Positions 35,981 to 46,438 of a DNA stretch of 64,000 bases are shown piece after piece. Source of the stretch: Brachypodius melanocephalos (lineage: Eukaryota; Chordata; Aves; Passeriformes; Pycnonotidae); the NCBI GenBank assembly GCA_013398615.1, contig VZSR01000520.1, positions 24,789,748-24,853,747 of the forward strand, read 5' to 3'. The notes beneath the pieces were generated by a model. That model saw only the letters and a list, made by a program, of their open reading frames with translations. It did not search any database and was not told the DNA's origin. How positions within the stretch are numbered: position 1 is the stretch's first letter; every line of letters begins with the position of its first letter. Position numbers and translations under genes: made by a program.

Positions 35981-38039
35981 GCTCTATGCTCAAAATTCCC
36001 AAGAGAATTATTCTCTGGACCTTTGCTGACACTTGTTGCTAGAATCAATCCGCAACTTCCCAGTGAAAGGGGGTTTCATTGCAAAATGTTGAATCACTGC
36101 AACAGCAACAAAAGCCGTTCTGAAACCTGGCAGAATATAAAAGGCTGCAGTCCACTCCCTGCCAGGCTGCTCCAGTGCCCAGCACAGGGACACTGCCCTC
36201 CTCCCTTTGACACTTGTTCCAGCTAGCTCTGGCCACACCAGGGGTTTAGGAAGACCCAAGAGCTTCAACTGAGTACAAGTCTGACACCTCTTCCTCCTAA
36301 TCATACTTTCTGTCCATGTATTTGGCTACATAGGATTAAAAAGCAATGCAAACTGTGTAGTAAAAGTTGCTTGCCATTCTCTTTTTCCAAGTATTGACAT
36401 ACCTGATGAGCTGGCAACAGGCTTGGGAAGATACTGTTTGCCATCAGCACACTTCACAGAAGGGGCTAAAATACGACTAAAACATGGAACTCCCTGGGGA
36501 GGGAAATTGGCAGTGACTGAACAACTCTGCCTTACCACTTGGGTTTGTTGTCCAACAATCAGGGAACAGATATTTCTTCAATGTACCAATAAAATTAGAT
36601 GCACTTATTCTATAATGCCTATGTCAGTACCATGCTAGGTGCTGTCAAACTACCACAAACAATCAACAGCGCTTTTTGTTCAAGGAAATCAGAAACTGGG
36701 AGAAGCACATTGTACTGACATCTAAAAGCAGAGAGCCATAATTCTGATTTATGGTGAATATCCCCAGCTAATCTGTGTTAGATTATCTGTGTGAGAAGAC
36801 AAGATAATTGTGCTTTTCCTTACTTGGCTGCAACAGCACTGGAAATGTGTTCAGAAGAATACCCTGGGCTGTACCACAGCTGCTGGGGACAGAAAAAGAA
36901 TGCTCGTTTTTTTAAGTCAAATTCTGCATGGATTTAGGTCAAGAAGCCCCACTGAACCCAGCAGACCTCATCCCTCCCCAATGGAAGACCATGGATTTTC
37001 CATTGATTGCATCACGAGGTGCAAATTTTGGCTATTCCTGCAAAAGTCTCCATACTTTTTGAAGCTCCTGTAGTGCTGACCTCCTGAGCCAGTTCCACAG
37101 AGTGCAATTCAGCACAGACTACAACGCCAAAGACAGAAGTAAGGAAAAAAACCAGGAGGAAAAATTACTGAGCATGCTTGAAAATAGACTGTAATTATAT
37201 TTAGATATTGCAAAGACCTCTTACATTTTTGTTTGAAATTTAATCGTAGAAGTAATAAAATGCATTCTTCATTTCCTTTTCCTTGACCCTTTAGGACTTT
37301 CCTTGGGCCATTGGGAGCTGCTTTCCTGGAGATGCCTTGCAAGCACCTGTTTTGCTGCAGTTTAGCCAAAAACCTCATCCTTGGAAAATAAAAGAGGAGA
37401 AGGGAAGAGCTGTCAAAGATAAAGCTACACTTAATTGTAGCTGTTGTTTACAGTTGCTCCCGCAAAGCTAAAAAGCAATACTGTAATGTAATAATGTAAA
37501 ATGCATCCCTTTTTATAGCTGGCTCAGAATTCCTACTAATACTGAGATTTAAATGAAAGAAAAGAGAGAAACTTACTATATGTACTCACAAGTACAGGGG
37601 CTGGCAAAATGCCATCATACATTTTCAAAGGAGGAGAAGTCAGTAACTCTTGAAAAAGCACGGAGTCAACGTAATACCTCAGAAAACAAGGAGGTGACTG
37701 TTTATGAGAGAATGCCAAGTTAGCCCACTTGTCCTGAAAAACTCCCCCTGCCCCGCTAAAAACAGCTTCATTCTAGGGTGAACGTGCCATCTTCTCATAC
37801 AAGAACACAAAGAAAGAGCACAGCAAAGCAAAATAAGAATCCACATTACTTCTAGTCCAGGAGAACAAATGTTAAAAGGCAAGCATTGTGCCAAAAATCC
37901 CTCTCACTGTCACGTAAAGACTTACTGAACAAAGACTGTTTGTCTCCATTAAACTTTTTTTCCTATACCTCGTACTTGGCATGTCAAAAGTTGTCCGGTG
38001 GAAAAAAAAACCAAAGCAAAATCATCCAAAGCTTTGGGT

Positions 38040-38640
38040 TTTTTCTGCTTCCTTTTCATCTTTAGAATGTTGAAAACTCAGGTACTATCTTTGCATACAC
38101 CACTATTCATCTTTAATTTAATAAATGATCTCTTCAATGTATTAATGGCTAGCAGTGCATATAAATTAGCATTTATAAAAATCAATTACATTGTCTCATA
38201 AGACAGAGGAGAAACCAAGGCCTTCATCACTGGATCATTTGTATTTATCTGTTAATTATAAACCTTAATCGTCTCTTCTTATCAGATTCATTTGCATAAA
38301 TTACATAAGTTTAATGTTTAACAGGTTTTAATACCAGAATATAATTATTCTTTAAACATTCTTTGTTGAAATATTCATTATTAATTATAGCATTAAAATT
38401 AGAAGTTCTGATAATTGACCTTGGCTTCTCCTTGGCTCATCATCATCTGTCCATTGAGGTCATTTATCTCATGATTATGCATGCTTTGTGGCTCCTTATT
38501 ACTGATGTACTCAGTTTTAATTGTACTTTATAGCCTGTCACATTTCTCTGAATTTTGACTTAAAGCAGAATATTATGCAGAGTTCCACAAGTGGACTTTT
38601 TATAGTGTAGTCATCCTCTTAGCATAGCTACACATATCAC
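38040..38640. promoter_or_regulatory. Candidate enhancer-like conserved non-coding block
   Basis: A repeat-free, very AT-rich block dense in homeodomain and POU-type motifs. TAATTA occurs at 38253-38258 and 38382-38387, a perfect octamer ATTTGCAT at 38290-38297, and ATGATTATGCATG near 38471-38483. Forkhead-like TTTAAACATT and many ATTA cores lie between. Motif clusters like this are characteristic of deeply conserved developmental enhancers in gene deserts. The call rests on motif density only, which AT-richness alone partly explains. Confidence 0.35.
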
Positions 38641-38774
38641 ATAGTGGGGGAAAGGACTTTTGCTATAGCTGGGCTTTTAAGTACAACTATTTCTATCCCA
38701 GTGAAGAAAGTATTCTTTTCAAAAGACAACTCATGAAAAAAGACATTTAAGCTCCCAGGTAGCCTTGGGGAAGG

Positions 38775-38837
<63 letters not shown>
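38775..38837. repeat. Homopolymer of 63 A
   Basis: Sixty-three uninterrupted A residues between GGGAAGG and GCCAGG. This could be the tail of a retroposed sequence, but no AATAAA signal, processed-gene copy or target-site duplication is visible in the preceding 130 bp. Tracts this long are unstable and often mis-sized. The phenylalanine-run frame at 38637-38918 (minus) is an artefact of this tract. Confidence 0.95.
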
Positions 38838-38838
<1 letters not shown>

Positions 38839-39069
38839 CCAGGTATTATATTTGACAGGTTGTCTAATAGGCTCTTGTTGTTCCTAACTAACCAGACATC
38901 TCTAGCTGCCCTTTTCACTTCAAATACTGTTGAGGTTTAAGCCCAGGAAATAATGAAATAAGAGAAAAGACGACCAAGACCAAATGATGACAGAGTTATT
39001 CACCTGAATTTGGCTGACTTGAATGTAAAGATTTTTGAAAAATCATGCAGTGCAGAGGCAAAAACAAGT

Positions 39070-39090
39070 GGATGATCTGTCAGATCATCC
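39070..39090. repeat. Perfect 21-bp palindrome (10-bp arms)
   Basis: GGATGATCTG, then one base, then CAGATCATCC. Perfect dyad symmetry with no flanking element to explain it. Confidence 0.8.
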
Positions 39091-40895
39091 GTTAAGTTTC
39101 ACATAGAGAGATTTACTGTGGAGGAGTTTCCTTCCAGTCACAATTGTTCATGCTATTCAGTTAAGTAAATATTTTAGATAACATCAGATATGCATCCAAG
39201 GAGAGAGACTAATATTTAAAAAATATTAAACTAGGCTTTTTTATACTCCCTACAGTTGCTATTACTAAAATGCCAGAGGTGCCTCAGGTCAAGAGCTTAT
39301 AGCATATTCTTCTTAAGGGAGTCTGGTAAGGAAACACTGAGTCTCGTCTACTTGAAATTTTCAGTATCTCCTTTGACTTACCTGTGCTCTGAATTCAAAG
39401 ATTCAAACCTGCTGCACTCTCGTCTGAAAAGCATGATTGATGTATTTTCAGCCAGTTGCTGGCACCAGGGTTTCCCGAGTTCAGTTTTCAAATTCAAGTA
39501 AAAACTGAGAGCTACTCTGCGCAAATCATCTTTTTGCACCAAGGACTTTCTTCTGCTGGTACTCCCAATGCAAAAGGGTATGTGTGAATCAACAGAAAAC
39601 AAAAAATCAATAGTGGATGTTAGTTTCAATACAACTGATTTGGTGTATCTTCATCATGACTCACCTGTCCAAGAGAACACCAATTATGACTCCTACTGAT
39701 GGGGAGCCTAAGGAGAACTGGTCAGGTTACTATCAGGTTATGCAAAGTAGAAGTAAAAGGAAATTGTCAATGCTTCCTCACAGAGTCTCGCATGTGACTA
39801 ACTGAAGGAATGCACAGATCAATTGTTATCCAGTCCAGTCCATCATCTTTGTAATAACTTGAGGCTGCTACTTGATCCCTCAAAGGAAACCAATACTTGG
39901 CACTAATTTGGAGAGCACTGTCTTTTTTTCCTGCTTGAAGGTCAGCTACAATTGTCTATTTCATCTCAAAGCCAAGTTGCTAGAAAATGCTTCCCTTGAT
40001 CAACACCTTGATGCCTGATTTACTAGGTGGACATCTTTTATGCAAATATATTAACCACCTTCATTTACATTTAAAGGAAGGAAAGCAGTACACCTCAGAC
40101 ATGTTATTCTTTAATCCCCTCATCTTGTGAAGAAAAACCTGAAGCAAGAAGCAGTCCCCTCTGTTGCCTAAGATATTTTGCAGAAATTCTACAGGAGAGA
40201 GTGCTCAGTGTATAGTGACCAGAAACATTGCCGGGAAGTGGTGCCTTGCATGTGTGCTGGACCCTCTCCAGCCAGGGATGGCAGCTGGGCTCTTACCCAG
40301 GAAACTTGAGATTTCCTGTTTCTCCACCATTCATGTCCCCTGGCCCAGCTCTCCCCAGGAGGACGACAGCAGCATTTCCTTAGGCCAAAGTGGGAACAAA
40401 CAATGTAGAGATACCTGCACCTTGAGCATCTGCTGGGTCACAGATGAGTTAAAACCCTTAACAATTGTTCTGCCCACATTAGCAGCTATAAACTACAGCC
40501 TTTATCGTGCAGTGGGAACATAAGTATGTCACAGAACTCTACAGACTGTCAGAGGCTATATCACAGGCAGTTTTCTGTTACTCTCGTCCTCTGTTTAGTT
40601 TCCTTCTGAGGAAATCGACCTAATCACAAAACGATTGTATTCCAGGGAGATCCATTACCACCGCCCAGGAGTGCCAAACATGTGGCAATTCACCATTGTA
40701 ATATCCACATACTACAGAATTACAATCAGCCTCGTAGCTGCTGATCTACAGCAGATCTAATCCTTCCTCAAATCACATGCTGCAGGAGGACAACCACTCT
40801 CTTCAGCCCCAGGCAGCATGAGTAGTTTCAGGTAATCAAGTGACACTTGTAGGCTTTTGTATACAAAGTTCACCTAGCAGAAAATGTTTAAATGG

Positions 40896-40928
40896 AGTTT
40901 TTTTTGTTTGGGTTTTTGGGGTTTTTTG
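40896..40928. repeat. T/G-rich low-complexity run
   Basis: Alternating T runs and short G runs, ending GGGGTTTTTTG. Similar phrases occur at 639-662 and 18276-18290. Confidence 0.7.
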
Positions 40929-41422
40929 TGATTCTGTGTAGTGGCTGGCCAGAAATGAGACAGTTAGTGGTAACAAAATGATGGTTGACTGACAAGACAA
41001 CCCAAGTGCTACATTCTGTTCATGTTCCCTGTGATTTCACAAGCCCTCTGTCAAAGCTGTCATATGTAATGAGGTTTTTTACAGATTTTTCCTTCTATCT
41101 ACAAAGAAACTCATTCAGCAGGCTTTTCAGCTGCTGGGCTCAATGTATGCAATTTCATTTTTAAAAATGAAGGGGAGAATCCAACACTGGAATGTTTGGC
41201 TCTTTTTGTGTTCAGATCAGTCAAGTCTACACTGCCCAGACTGTCTCCCCAGGGTATGGAATGAAGGTCCAGCCTCTTCCCCTGTGCAAAAGACTTTCCT
41301 TTAATTCTGCTGTCCAAGGCTCTCTGCTGCCATTGCGCCATGTGTGCCAAGGAGTTGCAAATGTACCTCACTTCTACTGATCGATTTATCTCTCTGTATA
41401 TTCCCACTTCTTGTGAGTCATA

Positions 41423-41814
41423 TAAGGAGCAGATGAGGGATGTGGGGTTGTTTAGCCTGGAGAAAAGGAGGCTTAGGGGTGACCTTATCACTCTCCACAA
41501 GTACCTGAAAGGAGGGTGTAGCCAGGTGGGGCTTGGGCTCTTCTCCCAGGCAACCAGTGACAGGACAAGAAGAAATGGCCTCCTGCTGTAACAGGAGAGG
41601 TTCAGGCTGGACATCAGGAAGAATTTCTTTACTTAGGGGATGGACAGGCACTGGAATGGGCTGCCCAGGGAAGTAGTGGAGTCACCATCCCTGCAAAGGT
41701 TCACAAAAGGAGTGGATGTGGCATTTAGTGCCATGGTGTGGTGGTGTTTGGTCAAAGGTTGGTCTCTCTCATCTTGGAGGTCTTTTCCAACAGCAGTGGT
41801 TCTATGAATCTGTC
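41423..41814 (+). mobile_element. CR1 LINE fragment, 5'-truncated 3' end, plus strand
   Basis: The best-preserved sense-strand CR1 here. It runs through GGGGTTGTTTAGCCTGGAGA, GGTGACCTTATCACTCTCCA, CCAGTGACAGGACAAGAAGA, TCAGGCTGGACATCAGGAAG, TGGAATGGGCTGCCCAGGGA and GGAGGTCTTTTCCAACAGCA, and ends with the tip TTCTATGAATCTGTC at about 41814. This is the 3' UTR-proximal end of the element, truncated at the 5' end as usual. It closely resembles the reverse complement of the 3018-3445 copy, so the two probably belong to related subfamilies. It cannot encode a functional protein. Confidence 0.94.
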
Positions 41815-44800
41815 TTTTCAGACTCTACCTCCAGTATCAGCTGAAACTGAAAGAATCATTCCAGTCAAACTGCAAACATTTTTTGCTTCCCTTTTCCACT
41901 TTGAGGGACTGCTTTCTGCATGCTGTTTTCAGCCAGCTTACCAGAGCTGTTTTCAAGATATTAAAACTACATTGTCATTGTAATTTTACACTCACTTGTC
42001 AATGATGCTGGAAACACCCACTACCAAAATAATTTCCTTTTGTCATTGCCTTAATTACATCATCCCCAACCTCATTACTCTAAGTCCTTCTGCTGGTTTT
42101 CTTTCCTAATGATCTTAAGTTGTGAACATATCATTCCTACCTGGAGCAGTCAGGAAGACAAAAAGCTACTTTGTGCATAGAGTTGTCACAGAAGCAAACA
42201 TGGCCACATAATCACACAGATTTTTTTCTCCCAAAACATGTACAATGTCATTACAGAAATGCAATGTCTTTGAAGCAAGAACTGCAGCACCTTGTTGTCA
42301 GGGTCAAACCATGTGGAATATTCCCAAGAATAATCACTGACATGATGATCATGCTGACAATGAAGGATAATTCCTCCTAATTTCATAAGGTTACCATTCA
42401 CAAATAATCCATCAAAGAGTACACCAGTATTAGATCTGCTGCAAAGAAGTCTGGCATTTTTCTCAGCTTTGCATGGAAAAGCCACTCACCATGACAATTA
42501 AAACTTTGGAGAGGCCTGTTTCCAGAGGCAGAGCAAGTTGAGTCTCCAAACAAACTAGACCCAGGTGACTTTGGCTCTAGACTGTAGAAAACCAAGGTCT
42601 TACTCCATTGCCCAACCTGAAACACTAGTTCTCAAATTCCCTTGAAGTCAATCAGATTGCATTCATCCCAGTATAAGACAGGATGAACAGGTTTAACCCT
42701 GAAACAATATCTTACTGTCCTCAATACTAAGAGGTTTTCCCTCTCTGCCTCTAGAATATACTGACAAATACTAAATCCTTTTTTGTGATTATGTCAAGCC
42801 CCATTCATTACATTTATGGAGAAAAAAAATCCTGTCTGACCTCTAAGCAAATTTAACAGAGCCTTAACAGAGGCCAAGATTGTTTTCTCAGTATTACATC
42901 TATATGACAGAATACTCTGATCCCCTTCTTTTCCAGGAATACAAGCAGATTTCATGTTTCCCCTGTGTATAACAAAAGTAGTTACCCTCTGGCTAACTAC
43001 TACAGATTGTTGTTTCTGAAAATTGTTTTTCTCTCCGGTTTTATTGTGCAATGTAATTATTTGAATTGCAAGAGAACTGTCTGAAGAAAATCTGGGATAT
43101 CAAGCCCATCAACTCATAGGTTTCCTAGACAGTCAGAGGCTCTAACAGAGCTTGCTATCTTTTTCTTTGCATAACAAGACAATAAAAGTGCAGTCATTTA
43201 AAGAACCAGTTTGCTATGTTGAGACATACAATTTAAAACCCAGTAACTCAGTTATGGGGAACTTTAAATATTAATGTGCAGATTAATGCACATTTAAAAA
43301 CTCGTGAATGAATGCAACTCATGCAAGCTGCAGAACATACTTTGGTTTAACACAAGGTCCCTGGCACTTCAGAATGATGAAACAAAGAAAACAACACTTC
43401 TTGGTGACCTTATAATCCTTGCAGCTGACAGGGATATCAGATTCTTCCTACATCACAAGGTAAATTTACTTTCACCTCCCATAATATGCTTACCACTCAC
43501 TCAGACCCCTAATAAAGAAAACTGTCATAAAGACAATTATGGACAAAAATGCTTATCAATAAACAATGGCACTACCAATGAACAATTGTCCCCTGCAGCA
43601 TGTAAAGCAGACAACCAGGCTGCATCCTTCTCTAGAAAAGCAGGTAAATGAAAAAAGAGGTAGTGGAAAATCCAGAAAAGCCATAAGGTCTTGTTTAAAA
43701 GCAGGTAATAAATATACTAACAAAGCTGGGGAAATGAAGTCACACTCTGCCACTTCTCATAGCACCCTGCAGCAGGGACAGACATGATATTTGCTTTGCA
43801 AGAAGGGTCATGGTGAGATGTTCATTGGACACTTCTGATTATTTGGAGCTTCTGTAGTTCCTCCTCAGCTGTCCTTATGGAGAGCACCTCTACTTAGCAG
43901 GAGGCAAAAAAGTCCTCTTGTTCCTACACTTAGCAGTTACATGTCTAACTAAAGCTTGGGTCATTGTGCTCCAGAATATATCAAACCTGTGCTGGTTCTC
44001 TACACTCGTGGCCTTAGCCAAGGCCTTGCAAGAAACTTCTCAATAGAAAAGGCTAAGAGCTAAATGCTGCTGCCCACAGTTTCTGTTCTTAAGTCACTAA
44101 GAAACAACTGGTCTAACATTTCCAGGAATCCCACCTCAGGCTCCAGAGAAAGATGAATAATTTTTAAATTTAAGAAACAGCTTTTGATTGAGATAGTTCT
44201 GTTTTTGATTAAAGTAAAAAAGCAAGCGGAGCAGAGCTTCTCAATAATACTGAACTTTACAATGCATGCAACAATTTAAGAGTGTGCTCAGCATGCATGA
44301 AGTACAAGCATTTAATATTAATGCTGTATCTGAAGTGCACAAATAAAAGATAATTGAGTCAAAAATTTAAAATAAACCCCACACTTCTCCAGAGTGCAGA
44401 GTTCAAACAGAAGTATTAAAAGGGGTCTGAAGTCAATTGTCACAGCCCTCTCTTTGCAATTATTGGCTAATAAGCCAGATATACCCTGTGAAAGTTAGAA
44501 TCATGCCACTGGTTCCAAAGAGGTTACATTGGTTCTAAGCATCCCACAACATTCACATATTGACACCTTATAACAAATATTTGGACTTTATTGTCCTTCA
44601 TCATCCATAAACACTTGGGTCCAGAGTAAGAGTACTAAAGTTCCTAATGCTTCTGAAATCGTATTGATTTCAGTGGACCAGTAGACACAAGGGTGGAAAT
44701 CACACGTGCAAATGAGCCTTAGGCAGTTACTATTACATGGCACCTAAAATTCCATTTATAATCAAATGGAATATGAGAAAATGTTACACAAAATGCAGGA

Positions 44801-45589
44801 CAATAAGAATAGAAAAGGCAGTAAGTTGTGTGTAGATTTTTAGACTTTTTGTTTGTTTTTAACTAAAAAAAAAAAAAAAAAATCTAGAGTCTCATGATGA
44901 AGATTACTTTTGCCAAGGATGTCTATAGGTGGAAAACACATTAAATTACATGATGGGACTCTGAAGTCAAGATAGAAATTAGGTTTTCCACAGGCAACCT
45001 TTTAAGCAACTATCAGCAACATGGTCTTAGCACCAAGGGTCAGTAATTTTGGATTTAACACACAAGAAAACAAGAGACCATGAAAGAATATTTGCACATC
45101 CCATTTCAGTGTGAGACAACTGAAGACATTGAAATCTCTATCAAAATTAGTGACACCCTAGAAGCTGAATTTTCCATTAGCTGCAGGAAAAACCTTTCAA
45201 CCATATTGAATAGCAACTGCTATTATACATGCTTGGATGAGGCACCTTCATTTCGCCTTTATCAAGCTGCTTCTCTTTACTAACAGACCTCTATCCAAGT
45301 GCTGAGAAAGCTACTTTTAAATACTTTTATATTTTCAGAGGCTCATGCTAAGTTTGCCATTTTCATCCAAGACAGTAATTTCAAACTGATGAACCTTCAG
45401 CAATGTGGATCTAAAGGTCATTTAGGGAGTGTTGCTTTCCACGTAACTGATTCTCGCCATATACTCAACTTCTAGGCAGCTGATTTACTTCTGCACATAA
45501 CCAATCCATTTCTTCCTGTCAGTAAACATTTTTATTTTCCTCCAATTATTCTCACACATCACTGACTGCATGGGCTAAAAACTATTTTT
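41815..45589. other. Unique non-coding DNA, no gene seen
   Basis: No recognisable exon, RNA gene or transposon. It includes a run of 18 A (44865-44882). Open frames of up to 115 codons (43304-43651) match nothing I know. Confidence 0.5.
44865..44882. repeat. Poly-A tract, 18 A
   Basis: Eighteen A residues preceded by T-rich sequence (GTTTGTTTTTAACT). No retroposon body is recognised upstream. Confidence 0.9.
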
Positions 45590-45960
45590 TAAGATGTATT
45601 CAGTCTTTCCTTTCTCTGCTGTCACTACTTCAAGTGGGAAAGGATTCCAGTGTTTGGGTAATTTATCCCATTCCCAGGGATTTTTTTCCAGATCACCACC
45701 ATCACATAAAAACACCTAGAAGGGTGTTAATCTTCACAGATCACTTGAATTTATCACCACTCCTCCTGAATTCACTAGTGATGTTCTAGCTCTTCCTGAT
45801 TGTCTTGAGAATCACAAAGAATTTATTGCCTTAGTGCCACATTGTGCCTTTGAAGATCTGAAAAGCAACTTAGTGTTTCAGAAAAATTTCTTCCGTTGTT
45901 TTCTGCAGCCTAAATGATCTAAGTTCTGGATTTCATTACTCACACTATTGGAATATAATT
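45590..45960 (-). mobile_element. Possible ancient L3/CR1-like LINE remnant, minus strand
   Basis: The plus strand has, in the order of an inverted L3/CR1 3' region, TCTCTGCTGTCACTACTTC, GGATTCCAGTGTTTGGGTAA, CTTTGAAGATCTGAAAAGC, TTTCTTCCGTTG and TTCTGCAGCCTAAATGATCT followed by AAGTTCTGG (compare 'ttctccaggctaaacatacccagttctt'). Similarity is patchy, and the middle section (45690-45830) does not align to anything I remember. Confidence 0.35.
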
Positions 45961-46413
45961 CTAACTCTGTTAAAGTATCTTCCCTTTCAGGAAAGGGAAT
46001 GAAATCTTGAAATCAGAAAACAAAGTCTAACAAATGATCTGGAAAGGAGATATGATCAAATTAAATGCAACTGAAAAAAAAAACACACAGAAAATATGGA
46101 AATTGAATGATTACAACTAAATGGATTGAGATGAAATTAGGGGCAGTGCAAAAGACAAAAACTTGCCCAAAGTCCTGAAACTAGAGAAGAAAGGTGAACA
46201 GAGAGCAGAAGAATATGAAGAAATTAAATGTAAAAAAAAGAAAGGAAAATTTCCAAAACCAAGTGAAAACAATACAAGTTTGGGATGAAAGCAATAAAAT
46301 GGGATGACAAGAAGTGCAGGGAAAGGGACTGAAGCTTGCCCAATTAATCCTCATTGAAATCGCAAGATTTCATTCTCTTTCCTGAAAGGAAAATATTAGT
46401 GAAATTCAAGTTT

Positions 46414-46438
46414 AAAAAAAAAAAGGGGGGAAAAAAAA
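46414..46438. repeat. A11-G6-A8 low-complexity tract
   Basis: Eleven A, six G, then eight A. Homopurine sequence with no coding content. Confidence 0.9.

Larger units (their letters stand above)
34944..41422. other. Unique non-coding DNA with regulatory-like block and A63 tract
   Basis: No gene recognised. It contains a poly-A tract (35967-35980), the homeobox-motif-rich block 38040-38640, the A63 run (38775-38837), a 21-bp palindrome (39070-39090) and a T/G-rich run (40896-40928). The 119-codon frame at 40164-40523 and the 167-codon minus frame at 41111-41614 are unrecognised; the latter runs through antisense CR1. Confidence 0.5.

Noticed and set aside
36620..36665. ACCATGCTAGGTGCTGTCAA, like the tail of L2/MIR elements
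   Set aside because: The match is short and isolated; not enough to call.
38637..38918. Open frame with a long phenylalanine run
   Set aside because: Translation of the A63 homopolymer on the opposite strand; not a protein.
41111..41614. 167-codon minus-strand open frame
   Set aside because: Its upstream half is antisense of the CR1 copy at 41423-41814 and the rest is unrecognised; chance frame.
46155..46185. AACTTGCCCAAAGTCCTGAA, possible MIR remnant
   Set aside because: Only about 20 bp resemble MIR; flanks are purine-rich and do not align.
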